64,000 bases of DNA from contig NZ_LNCD01000062.1 of the NCBI RefSeq assembly GCF_001542405.1, positions 1 to 64,000 on the forward strand, in the 5' to 3' direction. The notes beneath the pieces were generated by a model. It did no database searches. It was not told the origin of the DNA and saw only the letters and a program-made list of their open reading frames with translations. This stretch comes from Rhizobium altiplani (lineage in GTDB: Bacteria; Pseudomonadota; Alphaproteobacteria; Rhizobiales; Rhizobiaceae). Each line of letters opens with the position of its first letter. Within the stretch, counting starts at the first letter, position 1. A program made the position numbers and the translations under genes. Of the stretch, positions 1 through 10,662 are shown piece after piece.

Positions 1-125
1 TGTGACTTCTAATGTAAATGCAACAAGGGCTTAAAGGCTGCTACAGGGCAGAGAGATCAGCCCCCGATCCGACCGGCTGGGCCGGGTTGCAAGGGAGGAA
101 CGGGGGCGGGTGATGACGTTCCCCT

Positions 126-953
126 TTGGCTTTAGCTTTCCCAGTAGCAATTGTTCCGTCGCCGGTTGATACTCGCTTGCACCTGCATGGGGCGGGGTGG
201 GATCAAAGCCGCACGATGCTTCCGGAAATCAACCTGCATGGTGACGTCGACATCGCCGCGCTGTCACCACTTCTTCGCGGCATGCTTCTTGCTGTTGCCT
301 ATGCTGACGGTGAGGGTGGCATAGGATTGACGGCGACCGGCGCCATGAACCGCAAGTTCGTGCATTGGGCCGCTGTGCACTTCCTCTGGCCAGGGTTCAC
401 AGCCGAAGATCTCTACAGCATGAACAAGGTGCTCAATGAAAGCGACATGCCGCCGCTTTGGGTCGTGCGCGACATGGCCCGTCATCTGAAGCTTCTTCGC
501 CGGAAAAAGGATGTGCTGCTGCCAACCAGACGCGGCCGGGAGTTTTTGGTGAACCCGCAAGCCTTCTTCGATCTGGTCGCCACGGATTATCTCTATTCGT
601 ATGTCCACGCCACCGAACGGGAAGAGGAGGTGCAAGCGCGGTTACGCTGGTGGCGCATGTTCCTCAATCTCCTCAATATCAAAGCCAGAGAAGGGTGCAC
701 GCCAATGGAGGTTGTGAAGATCCTCTATCCAGACCTGGCGCCTCTCTCGGACACCGAAATGACCATAGAAGCCTGGGAGTTGAAATCCGATCTCCAGTAT
801 GGCGTCTTCCAACGCTTATGCTGGCTCGGCTTGCTCTATGAGGCACGAGAGGGGCTCACGCTCCTTCAGGACGGATCCTTCCACAAGACGCCACTTTGGG
901 CAGCCTGCCTGCAGTTGGAATCGGATACGCAAAGCGACATCGGCGTGCATTGA
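126..953 (+). CDS. Hypothetical protein, winged-helix-like
   Basis: I do not recognise this 275-residue protein with confidence. It has no signal peptide or membrane segment. The stretch LTATGAMNRKFV followed by a WPGF motif and NKVLNESD near residues 68-106 resembles a widespread family of uncharacterised plasmid and transposon-associated proteins that look like winged-helix units; this is recall of a pattern, not a search result. A basic segment with RRKKDVLLPTRRGREFL follows at about residues 125-142, the LxxTxxGxxxL pattern typical of a wing. The longest frame opens with TTG and has no clear ribosome site; the ATG at 216 is an alternative start giving 245 residues. It lies just upstream of, and converges on, an IS30-type transposase gene. 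Confidence 0.55.
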   Translation: MALAFPVAIVPSPVDTRLHLHGAGWDQSRTMLPEINLHGDVDIAALSPLLRGMLLAVAYADGEGGIGLTATGAMNRKFVHWAAVHFLWPGFTAEDLYSMNKVLNESDMPPLWVVRDMARHLKLLRRKKDVLLPTRRGREFLVNPQAFFDLVATDYLYSYVHATEREEEVQARLRWWRMFLNLLNIKAREGCTPMEVVKILYPDLAPLSDTEMTIEAWELKSDLQYGVFQRLCWLGLLYEAREGLTLLQDGSFHKTPLWAACLQLESDTQSDIGVH

Positions 954-1052
954 CGATCTTTATTCCGCCGCTGGCTGCCTCAATAACGCTTTCTCTCGCC
1001 GCGCAATCACCTAGGATCATTCATGAAATCCGTCCTCCGCCCCGACTTGCCG

Positions 1053-2048
1053 TCATTTGTTCACTTCACGCCTGAACACTTCAGCTGGGGTACAGAAACC
1101 AAGGCATTTTCTCGGCGTATTGTTCAACTGATCGATCAGTGATCGTATCGATTCATCAGGAACTGACAGGACAGCAGTATCCCTCGGCAGGTAACGCCGA
1201 ATCCGCCGATTCATGTTCTCGACGGAGCCTTTTTGCCAGGGCGCAGACGGATCGCAGAACCATGCATCGGTTCCCATTCCTTGCTTCAGTCGCCGCCAGG
1301 AGACGAATTCAAATCCGCGATCAAACGTCAAACTTTGCCGGGCATGCCTGGGCAGGGGGCTGAGCACGTTGATGAGCCGCTCCATGATCGGCTTGGACTG
1401 CCGGTCGTTGTTCTTGAACAGCATGGTGAACCGGCTCGTCCGCTCGACAACCGTTGCCACATTGGCATTGCCCTGAACCCTTTCGAAGATCATGAGATCG
1501 GCTTCCCAGTGACCGAATTCCTTGCGATCGTTGATGGCTTCCGGCCGATGTTTGATCGAACACTCATCTGGAAAGACTGGATTCTGCGGCTTGCGAGCAT
1601 ATCGCGGCCGGCGCTTTCTCCGCCGTTCCGGGAGAAGCCGCGCGAGTTGCTGCCGTTGTCCTTCTGGTGAATAGACATACCGGTAGATCGTCTCGTGACA
1701 GACGCTTGCCTTGGCCGCTGGTTCGATCTTCAGTCGTCCAGCAATCTGTTCCGGCGACCAGCCGGATTCCAACTTTCCGATCACTTCGTTCCGCAGATCC
1801 TCGCGACGAAAGAGCTTGCCGATCCGCCGGCGCCTTTCGCGCGCCATGTCGTTGGCGGTCATCGCCCAGTAGCCCTCGGCATCGGGGAATTCCTGATCGT
1901 GCCAGTAGTTGCGTTTGATCTCCCGGGAGATGGTCGCACGGTCCCGGCCGAGGCGTCTGGCGATCTCAGACTGGCTAAACTTCTGATCCAACATCCTGGA
2001 AATCGATCGGCGTTCGTCAAAACTCAAATGCGAAAAGGTACGGCTCAA
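1053..2048 (-). mobile_element. IS30-family transposase
   Basis: The product is a full-length IS30-family DDE transposase that cuts and joins the ends of its own insertion sequence. An N-terminal helix-turn-helix reads SQSEIARRLGRDRATISREI. The catalytic triad is visible as D in HWEADL, D in TFDRGF and E in GSVENMNRR; the last two are separated by 33 residues, the usual DD33E spacing of the family. I start it at the TTG at 2048, which gives LSRTFSHLSF as in relatives (about 331 aa); an upstream ATG at 2123 adds 25 residues unlike the family. The frame is intact, so the element may be active. I could not define its terminal inverted repeats: the two flanks show only a weak imperfect match. Confidence 0.88.
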
Positions 2049-2225
2049 ACCATGGCTCCCGAAAAGCAGGCAGCTTAACGCCTTTGTTGCAGTTCGAGAT
2101 AGAATGTGCCCAAAATACCACACTTTGTGGCGTAATCGTTTTTATGGAACCGTAGGACCTACAGCAATATTGCGGCGTAAGCGCCTGTTATGGAATTTCC
2201 CATCAAATGATGATTACCTGAGAGC

Positions 2226-2837
2226 TCAGGCAGGATAAGTGTCTGCGCCTTTGACGATTGTGCAGTTCAAATCGGAAATCAACCCATCCTTCAAACCGTA
2301 GATCCAACCATGGATGGCGACACCTTTCCCTTTCCGCCACGCTCCTTGCAGTGTCGGCGTGCGCGCGAGACGCTTTACTTGCGCTCTAATTGTGGCTTCG
2401 CACAGTTTATCGAGATCAAGATCCGTCCATGTGCCGCATTCCTGACACTGAAAGTCCTGCTGTGCCACGTCGCGGATCGGCTGGAGCCAATTATCAATAA
2501 GGCCAAACTGTTGGCCGCTCACAGCCGCACGCACGCCACCGCAGCCATAGTGCCCGCAGACAATGATGTGCTTCACATTCAACTGCTGCACAGCGAACTC
2601 GACGACAGACAGCATGTTTACGTCTGTCGGATGGATGAGATTTGCCACATTGCGGTGAACGAACACTTCGCCAGGCTCAAGGCCGGTGATCACATTGGCA
2701 GGCACACGGCTGTCGGAGCAACCGATCCAGAGGTATTCGGGTTGCTGAAGGCTTGCGAGCCTATCAAAGTAATCAGCCTTCTCCTCAGTACGGCCCTTCG
2801 ACCATTCCCGGTTGCGAGTGAAGAGGTCTTCTATCAT
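2226..2837 (-). CDS. Beta-class carbonic anhydrase
   Basis: This cytoplasmic zinc enzyme interconverts CO2 and bicarbonate. The 203-residue length fits bacterial beta-class enzymes. The three zinc ligands are visible: C40 in CSDSR, H96 and C99 in GHYGCGG. The D42/R44 dyad and the HRNVANL segment that shape the active site are intact. It is preceded by its own upstream space and not tightly linked to neighbours. Bicarbonate supply for the biotin-dependent propionyl-CoA carboxylase encoded about 17 kb away is a possible role, but that link is inference. Confidence 0.93.
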   Translation of the reverse strand: MIEDLFTRNREWSKGRTEEKADYFDRLASLQQPEYLWIGCSDSRVPANVITGLEPGEVFVHRNVANLIHPTDVNMLSVVEFAVQQLNVKHIIVCGHYGCGGVRAAVSGQQFGLIDNWLQPIRDVAQQDFQCQECGTWTDLDLDKLCEATIRAQVKRLARTPTLQGAWRKGKGVAIHGWIYGLKDGLISDLNCTIVKGADTYPA

Positions 2838-3102
2838 TAAACTTCCTTACTGACGGCCTTTATGGTCGTCTCGACAACGAAGGTTTTTGAGATCTTCAAG
2901 CAAACTCCGAATATCAGGTATTCTAAGTGCTTGCCGAGCTGCAAAACTATTAACCAAGAGCCGCATTAACTTACTTCTTCTCGGCGGCGTAAGCTCCATA
3001 GACACTTTCCTACGGCGGAAACGCTCGGGAGTTGGCTATCAAACTTGCCGGCCGGAAGAACGAACAGGCCCATGAGGCCAATATCCGGCAAAAAGGGACC
3101 TA
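2838..3102. other. Intergenic stretch with no gene recognised
   Basis: Both flanking genes are on the minus strand. This stretch therefore holds the promoter of the carbonic anhydrase and the downstream end of the MmgE/PrpD gene. A short plus-strand open frame inside it has no coding character or ribosome site that I can support. Confidence 0.5.
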
Positions 3103-4494
3103 CTAGCGATTGGGCTGTGTCAGCTTCAGGATATCTGAAATGTCCCGTTCGTGCTCGATATTAAATACACGGTTCATCACTTCAGTCGCATTCTTTTCGC
3201 CGATCATTGGCGAGGCCATAGAGAAAAACTTGTCGAGGATTGCAGACCGTGTCATCGGCTTCTCCGGTGAGCCCGACGGAGCTTCCGATGAGGTAGACAC
3301 AACCTGACCGGAACGCAGCGTGATTTCAACCCGCGCACCAATACGACCTTCTTGATGGAACGTCGTATTGTAATACTCATCGAACTTCACGCTAATTCGT
3401 CTGGAATATTCGATCAGTTCGTTATTATGGAGGACACTATCAACGAACCAGCTAGGTCCAGGCTTGTAGCCGTGAAGAAGCATCGTCACGCTATACGGGA
3501 TAGAGAAGCCAGCATCCACCACGTCAACAGGACCATAAACCTCAAAATCCTGCACCCAGTCGAAAGTGTGGATTTCCAACTTTTCGACGTCGTCAGGACG
3601 AAGTTGGTTGCGCTCCATCAATTCCGAAACACAGTCAAGGGCCGAGTGTTGCCAGCGGCAGCAGGAGTATGGCTTGAAGCTGAGCTTCATAACATCGAAT
3701 TCGACGCCAAGATTCTCTCGCATCGCGCCAAAGTCGACGCGATCCGACCCGGCCATCCTCCAAAATCCCTTATTGCCGTCGAGTATGAATCGGTTGCCAA
3801 TGAAGCCGTTCTCGGCAAGCAAAGCTGCGGTAAGCCCCGTCCAGCTCGGCCATCCCGTTGGCTCCTTTACCCAGTGTACTGGGCGCTCCTCCTGCTCGAA
3901 CCCCCACTTTTGCGAATTCGGCAGCGGTGCCGTGGCCCCCGCTATTCCATACGCGTTCAGCGTCTTTTGCAGGTCTAACTTAAGGCATTTGGAGGCTGCG
4001 GAAACAGCAGAGAATGTCTGCCAGGTACCCACAAACCAAAGCTCTTTTAGCCGGTCATACGTCGGCTGAATCGCTCTGCCAATACGATTGCCGACATCGT
4101 AGCCCACCAATACGGCGTCAAGAAATTCAGCGCCGGTCGACCTTCGGTCTTCGCCGGCCGCGAGCGCTGCGCCAAAAATAGTTCCGGACGGATGACCGAT
4201 ACCAGCCAGGGTTTCCTCAAAGTCGAGAGCGTTTGCCGACGTGCCATTGAGAAGCGCGGCATCTCCGAGTGACAAACTCAAGTCCGCGCCAACAATCGTT
4301 GCCCCGCCTCCGTTACCGGCTTTTGTTAGCGAGCAAGCCATTGTCTGGCTCAACTGCGTCTGGATCCCTCCCATCATACAGCCCAGTGTATCCAACACGA
4401 ACAGCTTTCCCTGCTCGACTACGTCGGTCGGATAAGTCTCAAATGATGTCGAGACTGCATATTCGGCAAGTTCTTTGGTGACCCATTCCGTCAT
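3103..4494 (-). CDS. MmgE/PrpD family protein
   Basis: The 463-residue protein belongs to the MmgE/PrpD family, whose known members are 2-methylcitrate dehydratase and related cofactor-free dehydratases, decarboxylases or epimerases. Visible family features are the N-terminal all-helical segment containing LDTLGCMMGG, the DFEETLAGIGHPSG loop, and the C-terminal swapped domain starting near KPYSCCRWQHSALD. I choose the ATG at 4494 (MTEWVTKELAEY) because the family starts there; the ATG at 4557 adds 21 unrelated residues. No prpB, prpC or acnM is adjacent, and propionate here goes through methylmalonyl-CoA, so a methylcitrate role is not supported. The substrate is unknown. Confidence 0.82.
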   Translation of the reverse strand: MTEWVTKELAEYAVSTSFETYPTDVVEQGKLFVLDTLGCMMGGIQTQLSQTMACSLTKAGNGGGATIVGADLSLSLGDAALLNGTSANALDFEETLAGIGHPSGTIFGAALAAGEDRRSTGAEFLDAVLVGYDVGNRIGRAIQPTYDRLKELWFVGTWQTFSAVSAASKCLKLDLQKTLNAYGIAGATAPLPNSQKWGFEQEERPVHWVKEPTGWPSWTGLTAALLAENGFIGNRFILDGNKGFWRMAGSDRVDFGAMRENLGVEFDVMKLSFKPYSCCRWQHSALDCVSELMERNQLRPDDVEKLEIHTFDWVQDFEVYGPVDVVDAGFSIPYSVTMLLHGYKPGPSWFVDSVLHNNELIEYSRRISVKFDEYYNTTFHQEGRIGARVEITLRSGQVVSTSSEAPSGSPEKPMTRSAILDKFFSMASPMIGEKNATEVMNRVFNIEHERDISDILKLTQPNR

Positions 4495-4851
4495 ATCGAC
4501 CCTCCAGTGGATTGGACCACAAGGACCGGCGAACGACGCGGTGCCTTGTTGTAACATGCGTGCAACTACCGACCTTAATTTTCGGGCGTAGCGGCATTCA
4601 AATGAGATTTTGAGGGGGAATCATTAGATAAACTAATTCGGTACTGTGTGAGATTTGTTTGTGAAGTATCTGCACGAACCGAGTAAAGTTGACGGCCGAA
4701 TTAAAATTACGGACAGGGTCCAAGGCCATCCGCTGAGACGGCATTGGACGCTGTGTCGCTTTTGGTGTGAAAAACTTTCTCTAGTGGGCACCTAGGTAGC
4801 AAAATCAGAAGGATAGCTGCCCGATATCCCGACCAAGCGTATACTATTTGA
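4495..4851. other. Intergenic stretch, AT-rich, no gene seen
   Basis: This stretch lies between the start of the MmgE/PrpD gene and the end of the chemoreceptor gene, both on the minus strand. It is more AT-rich than the flanking genes, as expected for a promoter region. No open frame, RNA gene or convincing terminator hairpin was found. Confidence 0.5.
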
Positions 4852-7056
4852 TCAAGACTGTGTGCCTGCAACTAATCGCACCCGGGAGGTCGTATAGGTT
4901 CGCCTTTCTTCAACTTGGAAACGCGCTATGGTTTGGGCGAGTGCCTCCGTCTCATGGGTCAAGCCCTGCGTTGCAGCAGTCGCCTCCTCGACCATCGCCG
5001 CGTTTTGCTGAGTAACTATGTCCATTTCGTCTGCGGCTGATGATACCTCGCGGAGACTCGTTGCCTGTTCCCTAGCACTCGCCGCAATCTGACTTACGGT
5101 GTCACTCATGGCAACGACCTGCTCTACGATACTCGTCAGGGAAGTGCCACTTTTCTCGACAAGCAGGACGCCTGCGCTCACATGTTGCGATGACATCGAG
5201 ATCAATACCTTGATCTCTTTCGCGGCCTCCGCGGAACGCTGTGCTAGCTCGCGCACCTCTTGCGCGACGACTGCAAAACCCTTCCCGGCCTCGCCCGCGC
5301 GCGCCGCCTCCACACCTGCGTTGAGTGCCAGCAGATTCGTTTGGAACGCAATTTCATCTATCACACCGATGATATTCTCAATTTTGACCGCCGATGCCTG
5401 AATCTCGGTCATCGCGTCGACAGCACGCGCGACGATTTTACCACCAACTTCCGCGTCACTACGGGCATGCTCCACGACCATTTTCGCCGAATCTGCACCC
5501 ACTGCGGTATTGTTGACTCCGCGAGTGACTTCTCCAAGTGCTGCCACAGTTTCTTCCAAGGACGCGGCTTGTTGCTCCGTCCGTCTCGCTAGGTCGTTGG
5601 AAGCGGTGGTGATTTCGGCCAGTCCATATCGAATCCTGCTTACTGAGTGAACCACAGCACGCACGGTATCCTCCAATGAGGCAACGGATGAATTGAAGTT
5701 TTGTCGTATGGTCTCAAAGTCGCTCGCGACCGGTTCATCCATTCTGACGGTGAGGTCACCCTCAGCAAGCCGCTTCAATGAAGACTGCACGGAGCCAACG
5801 AAGTTGCGCAAGTCTTCAGCCTTCGTTTTTTCAAGGGCGGCTTGACGCCGATTGCCGTTTTCCACTTCATCCCGCAATTTTTCTTGATTCAGCTTGCTCT
5901 GGACCCCTTCATTGAGCTCCTGGCGAAATTTCTCAAGCGCGTTACTAAGTCGCCCAAGCTCGTCGTGACCTGTATTTGTTGCTACCGCGTCCACGTAGTT
6001 TCCAGTCGCCATATTGTTAACAGCAACAGCAACGGTTTTCAGGGGTTTCGCAATGATGAAATGGGAAATGATCCAGATGACGGCCACAGCGACAATCATC
6101 AAAAAGGTTCCCGCAAAGATCGTATTGATGATCTCATTCCGGACTGGTGTTAAGAATACCGCTCCAGGCACATCAATCACGGCCGCCCACGTGGCGTTCA
6201 TTCCAGTAGCGGTAAATGGATAAACAACCCTTACGCCGCCATCAGCCGCTTTGACAATTTGGACCCCTTGCCCTGCAAGCGCCAGTTTGACTTGGTCCAC
6301 GCCGTCATCCGAGTAGTCCTGCATGAGCTTGCTCCTGTCTGGGTTCGCAAGCCATTTTCCATTGTTAGCGAGCAACATCACGTGACCTCCCTTAAACGGT
6401 TCAAGAGAAGCGAGTGATGACGTCAGATCGTCTAACTTGATGTCGACACCGCCAACGGCGACGATCTTGCCGCCGATCCGGATCGGTACCGACACGGACG
6501 TGACGAGCTTGTTTGTTGTTGTCAGATATGGCGACGTAACAGCGCTTTTTCCAATTTCCAGAGGAAGCGCGTAGTATTCGTCCGTGACATCGACACTCCA
6601 GGTGGAAAACTCCAATGCGCCATCGTCGCGCTTTGTCCAATAGGGAGTGAACAAGCCCTCCTTATTCGCTCCCTCGCTACCTAAAGTTGGTCTTGGGGCA
6701 TTTTCGCCGGAAAGTTCACACATCCACGTTCCGAAGACCGACTGATAATGGGGCGCAACAGCCCTTAGCACTTGGATCACGTCAGTGCGTTTTGCCTGAC
6801 CTTCTTGGAACAGGCCGGATAGACTTGCGGCCATCGAGGTGCTCGCGGCGATAGCCTCGACCATTTTGCTTTCGACCTTTTGACTTGATGACGACGCTTT
6901 TTCGAGAGCGAGCTCCAAAATTGCGTGTTCCGTTTTGTTTTTAGCCCGGATGGCTGCGAACGTTGTAAAACCTGCCAAAACGAGCGCTAAGGATGCGCTT
7001 GTAGCAAGGATGATCTTCGCGGATACGCTTGTTATTTCCTTCACAATTTCCTCCAT
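4852..7056 (-). CDS. Methyl-accepting chemotaxis protein with Cache sensor
   Basis: A membrane chemoreceptor that senses a periplasmic ligand and signals to the CheA/CheW kinase complex. Order: cytoplasmic N-tail, first membrane helix ([20 protein letters not shown]), a periplasmic Cache-type domain of about 260 residues ([43 protein letters not shown] strands), second membrane helix ([19 protein letters not shown]), a HAMP domain, and the cytoplasmic helical hairpin whose tip reads [20 protein letters not shown]. The C-terminus has no CheR-docking pentapeptide. The ATG at 7056 follows a GGCGGA sequence and puts the first helix near the N-terminus; an ATG at 7122 would add 22 residues. The ligand cannot be read from sequence. 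Confidence 0.92.
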   Translation of the reverse strand: MEEIVKEITSVSAKIILATSASLALVLAGFTTFAAIRAKNKTEHAILELALEKASSSSQKVESKMVEAIAASTSMAASLSGLFQEGQAKRTDVIQVLRAVAPHYQSVFGTWMCELSGENAPRPTLGSEGANKEGLFTPYWTKRDDGALEFSTWSVDVTDEYYALPLEIGKSAVTSPYLTTTNKLVTSVSVPIRIGGKIVAVGGVDIKLDDLTSSLASLEPFKGGHVMLLANNGKWLANPDRSKLMQDYSDDGVDQVKLALAGQGVQIVKAADGGVRVVYPFTATGMNATWAAVIDVPGAVFLTPVRNEIINTIFAGTFLMIVAVAVIWIISHFIIAKPLKTVAVAVNNMATGNYVDAVATNTGHDELGRLSNALEKFRQELNEGVQSKLNQEKLRDEVENGNRRQAALEKTKAEDLRNFVGSVQSSLKRLAEGDLTVRMDEPVASDFETIRQNFNSSVASLEDTVRAVVHSVSRIRYGLAEITTASNDLARRTEQQAASLEETVAALGEVTRGVNNTAVGADSAKMVVEHARSDAEVGGKIVARAVDAMTEIQASAVKIENIIGVIDEIAFQTNLLALNAGVEAARAGEAGKGFAVVAQEVRELAQRSAEAAKEIKVLISMSSQHVSAGVLLVEKSGTSLTSIVEQVVAMSDTVSQIAASAREQATSLREVSSAADEMDIVTQQNAAMVEEATAATQGLTHETEALAQTIARFQVEERRTYTTSRVRLVAGTQS

Positions 7057-7133
7057 CGCGACACATCCGCCGCGCGACACGACCCCAAAAAAATATCGGA
7101 AAAACGCCCGCAACGCATACAAACAAGAATTAG

Positions 7134-8033
7134 CTAGCCGAACGTGTGTAAGAACTTCAGCAAATATGCTGCCACCTGATCGGGTGCGTCATGGTGCAGA
7201 TTGTGACTGGCCCCGGGGACACGATGGAAGGAGGCCCCGCTCAACCGGATACGATCATCCAATGTCGGAGGGTTTAGAGCGATTGAAGGCGGATAAGGTT
7301 GGTCACTCCCAATCCAAAGCACTGGCACTTTTATCTCTTGAATCGTTTGCAGCCAGTCCGATGAACGATAAGGCCTGGGAAAAGGGCCCCGGTGGGCGGG
7401 ATCAAACCGCCAGGTCAATTCTCCATCAGTTCTTTTTGTATGATGTTTCGCGAGAAAGTGTGCTTTGTCTTCAGAGAGATTTGAGTTCGCTCTCATCAGC
7501 CGTCGGGCTGCATCTTGTAGACTTTGAAGCGATCGCCCCCGAGGCGGTGTGCGCTTCGCGTCGAGCCACCGACGATAGTGCGCGGTAACCATGTGAGGGT
7601 CGAAGTCGGACATCCCGAAGCCATCGAGCGAGACAACTGCGTTGACTTTTTCATGGCGAACGCCTGCGAACATCATGGCTAGATTTCCACCAAGGCTGTG
7701 TCCGACGACGGTCAAAGGTTCGCAAAAGAGTTGTTCGACGATCGCATCAATATCGGCAAGGTAGTCCTCAAAGGAATAACCGGATGCTACCCACCTTGTT
7801 TCACCAAATCCTCTTAAGTCGGGCGCAACAATCCGATAGTCGCCGGCTAACTCATCAGCAAGAAATTGGAAACTCGCAGAGCTGTCCAAATGACCATGTA
7901 GCATCAGGATTGGGCGAAGTGTTGGGCTACCCCACTCTCTGATGCAGTGCCGAATCCCGTTGAAGCTGAGGAAAGATTTCCGTGGCTCGTGCAAGGGTCG
8001 ATACCGTCTCATGTGCCGGCCTCGGACAGTCAC
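7134..8033 (-). CDS. Alpha/beta hydrolase
   Basis: A 299-residue cytoplasmic alpha/beta-hydrolase-fold protein. The oxyanion loop HGHLDSS, the nucleophile elbow GHSLGGN, and a late histidine in [13 protein letters not shown] are the expected parts of the catalytic machinery. The start overlaps the stop of the upstream transporter gene by 4 bases, so the two are probably one transcript. The family covers esterases, haloperoxidase-like and C-C bond hydrolases; the substrate is unknown. Confidence 0.85.
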   Translation of the reverse strand: MTVRGRHMRRYRPLHEPRKSFLSFNGIRHCIREWGSPTLRPILMLHGHLDSSASFQFLADELAGDYRIVAPDLRGFGETRWVASGYSFEDYLADIDAIVEQLFCEPLTVVGHSLGGNLAMMFAGVRHEKVNAVVSLDGFGMSDFDPHMVTAHYRRWLDAKRTPPRGRSLQSLQDAARRLMRANSNLSEDKAHFLAKHHTKRTDGELTWRFDPAHRGPFPRPYRSSDWLQTIQEIKVPVLWIGSDQPYPPSIALNPPTLDDRIRLSGASFHRVPGASHNLHHDAPDQVAAYLLKFLHTFG

Positions 8034-8986
8034 GGAACGTCAAGCGGGAGTTGCGGATCCATTCTGTCGACCGATTTTGATTTTCGATAAAAAATCAAAA
8101 GTCCCGCGGCCACGATAATTCCAGACCCCAAGATGGTGGTGGCTGACGGATAGTCGCCGAAAAACATGAATCCAAAAATGATACCCCAAAGCAGTAGCGT
8201 ATACTGAATAGGGGCGAGGAGGGAGACCGGTGAAAGCTTGACTGCTCGAGTGAGCATAAGGTGCGCCGCCGTCCCTATCATGCCTAGCAGAAGCATTGCG
8301 CCCAGCCCGCCGATCGTTACCGGGCGCCAATCGAAAGCTGACAGCGCTCCAGCTCCAATTATTCCCACGAAAGACTGGTAAGATACCAGTACTGCGTCGC
8401 TCGTCCTTTCCAGCTTCTTATTGATCACCATGGCCAATGAATACGAGATGCTGCCGGAGATGGCGAAAACTGCCGCAAAGGAGATTACTTCCGATGAGGG
8501 TCGGAGCGCGATGACTACACCTATAAACCCGATGATGATGGCAACCCACTGCTTCCAGCCAACCTTTTCCCTCAGGAAAAGATACGATGCCAGAGTCGTA
8601 TAGATCGGCCCCGCCATGTAGAAGGTAAATACGTCCGCCAACGGCAAATAGACGCAGGCTGCGTAGAATAGTCCTGTATCGACCGTCGCCAGGATAGCTC
8701 GGGTCAACTGCAAGCCTGGCCGCTCGATCTGTGAAAAGAGCTTCGATTTAGACCGGATTAGCAGCGGTGTGAGGAGCAGGAATCCACTAACTGAACGTAT
8801 CGCAACGACCTGCGCCACACCATAGCTAACGACCAGCGCTTTTGCCAAAGCGTCGTTGAGCGCGAACGCGAAGTATCCCAGAAATGCGACACCGACTCCC
8901 AGGACCACAGCAGAGGCACCCCAAGGGTGGCTACCGCTATTGCGAGACTGATCATACGCACCTGCCGAGCGGTGACCTATCGTCAT
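8030..8986 (-). CDS. EamA/DMT family transporter
   Basis: A drug/metabolite-superfamily exporter or importer of the inner membrane, with about ten hydrophobic helices arranged as two EamA repeats (first ending near VIALRPSS, second containing YTLLLWGIIFGFMFFGDYPS). The ATG at 8986 is favoured because an AAGGGGG sequence lies eight bases upstream; an ATG at 9010 would add eight residues. It overlaps the downstream hydrolase gene by four bases. Family members move amino acids, metabolites or drugs; none can be assigned here. Confidence 0.87.
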   Translation of the reverse strand: MTIGHRSAGAYDQSRNSGSHPWGASAVVLGVGVAFLGYFAFALNDALAKALVVSYGVAQVVAIRSVSGFLLLTPLLIRSKSKLFSQIERPGLQLTRAILATVDTGLFYAACVYLPLADVFTFYMAGPIYTTLASYLFLREKVGWKQWVAIIIGFIGVVIALRPSSEVISFAAVFAISGSISYSLAMVINKKLERTSDAVLVSYQSFVGIIGAGALSAFDWRPVTIGGLGAMLLLGMIGTAAHLMLTRAVKLSPVSLLAPIQYTLLLWGIIFGFMFFGDYPSATTILGSGIIVAAGLLIFYRKSKSVDRMDPQLPLDVP

Positions 8987-9207
8987 GCATTCGGCCCCCT
9001 TGCGATGCAATTCCGCAGGTAACTTTCGAAAAATGAAGCTGACAAGAAAGTCATTTGCACACCACAGAGATCAAGAATCAGAGCCATCGTTGCTTGCCAA
9101 GGAGAGGTGCGCATGGAGCCGTCGTCAAATTAGAAACGTATGGCTTCACATTGAGTTTTCTCATGCGTCATTGGCAGTCAGCTGTTTGAGAACAGATCAC
9201 TGATCAC

Positions 9208-10641
9208 TCAGCTGATCATCGGGAGCAGTTTCCCAATACTTTCCTTCGCATCTCCGTAAAACATCCGCGTTCTCTCTTTATAGAACAACGGGTTTTCAAT
9301 GCCTGAGTAACCCGTACCCTGACCGCGCTTGGATACAAAAACCTGCTTCGCCTTCCAAACTTCGAGGACCGGCATTCCCGCGATCGGCGAATTGGGGTCT
9401 TCCTGAGCGGCCGGGTTGACGATGTCGTTGGATCCGATGACGATTACGACGTCCGTTTCATGAAAGTCATCGTTGATCTCGTCCATTTCAAGCACAATGT
9501 CGTAGGGAACCTTGGCTTCTGCAAGCAGCACGTTCATGTGGCCAGGCAGACGGCCAGCCACAGGATGGATAGCGAAACGCACATTCTTCCCTGCCGCACG
9601 TAACTTACGTGTGAGCTCGGAAACCGCTTGCTGCGCCTGAGCGACCGCCATGCCGTAACCCGGTACGATGATAACGCTGTCGGCGTCGTTGAGCGCCGCG
9701 GCGACACCGTCCGCTTCAATGGCGATCTGTTCGCCAATGATCTCCATTGCGGGTCCCGTAGTCGTACCAAATCCCCCGAGAATGACAGAAACGAAAGAAC
9801 GGTTCATCGCCTTGCACATGATGTAGGAAAGAATGGCGCCAGAGGATCCGACCAGAGCCCCGGTGACGATCAGAAGATCGTTGCCGAGCGTGAAGCCAAT
9901 GGCGGCAGCCGCCCATCCGGAGTAGCTGTTCAACATCGAGACCACCACCGGCATGTCGGCGCCGCCGATTCCCATGATAAGGTGGTAGCCGATGAAGAAG
10001 GCGAGCACCGCCATTAGAAGCAGTGTCCAAACGCCTGCACCATTCACGTATGCAAAAAGAAGGCAGAGCGAGAGAATTGACGCGAATGCATTGAGCAGAT
10101 GACCACCCGGAAGCTTCTTCGCCTTCCCGTCCACCTTGCCGGCGAGCTTGCCGAAGGCGATGACCGAGCCGGTGAAAGTGACTGCACCGATGAAGACACC
10201 AAGGAAGACCTCGACCTTCATGATTGCTAGTTCAACCGGACTTTTGTGGGCGAGGATATCTGCGAAACCGTCGAGAGCGGCACGCGCCGCTTCATCCAAG
10301 CCGGCAACCCGTGCCGCCTCGAAATGGGCGTTGAAGCCGATGAAGACGGCGGCAAGTCCAACAAATGAGTGAAGTGCCGCCACCAGCTGCGGCATCTCCG
10401 TCATTTGAACTCGGCCAGCTGCGTAGTAACCGAGCACGGAGCCGCCCGCGACCATGAGGAGTATCACGAGCCAGTTGCCGACGCCGGGTCCGAAGACCGT
10501 GGCGGCGACCGCAAGCGCCATGCCCGTCATGCCATACCAGACTGCGCGCTTAGCGCTTTCCTGCCCGGAAAGACCGCCGAGCGAGAGAATGAAAAGAACA
10601 GCCGCAGAGATATAGGCGGCCGAAACGATGCCGATCGTCAT
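9208..10641 (-). CDS. pntB: NAD(P) transhydrogenase subunit beta
   Basis: The beta subunit of the proton-translocating transhydrogenase, which uses the proton gradient to make NADPH from NADH. The N-terminal two thirds are membrane helices (for example [20 protein letters not shown]); the C-terminal domain III binds NADP(H) and shows [33 protein letters not shown] and [11 protein letters not shown]. Length 477 is normal. It follows pntA after about 20 bases and closes a long minus-strand run beginning at pccB. NADPH made here could feed the reductive steps encoded in the window, but that is inference. Confidence 0.97.
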   Translation of the reverse strand: MTIGIVSAAYISAAVLFILSLGGLSGQESAKRAVWYGMTGMALAVAATVFGPGVGNWLVILLMVAGGSVLGYYAAGRVQMTEMPQLVAALHSFVGLAAVFIGFNAHFEAARVAGLDEAARAALDGFADILAHKSPVELAIMKVEVFLGVFIGAVTFTGSVIAFGKLAGKVDGKAKKLPGGHLLNAFASILSLCLLFAYVNGAGVWTLLLMAVLAFFIGYHLIMGIGGADMPVVVSMLNSYSGWAAAAIGFTLGNDLLIVTGALVGSSGAILSYIMCKAMNRSFVSVILGGFGTTTGPAMEIIGEQIAIEADGVAAALNDADSVIIVPGYGMAVAQAQQAVSELTRKLRAAGKNVRFAIHPVAGRLPGHMNVLLAEAKVPYDIVLEMDEINDDFHETDVVIVIGSNDIVNPAAQEDPNSPIAGMPVLEVWKAKQVFVSKRGQGTGYSGIENPLFYKERTRMFYGDAKESIGKLLPMIS

Positions 10642-10662
10642 GATATGTTGGCCCCCGGCCGA

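Noticed and set aside
1020..2170. Terminal inverted repeats of the IS30 element
   Set aside because: Only a weak imperfect match between the two flanks could be found, not enough to give element ends or target duplications.
3103..4494. 2-methylcitrate dehydratase (prpD) assignment
   Set aside because: No prpB or prpC is present and the methylmalonyl-CoA route is encoded instead; only the family name is supported.
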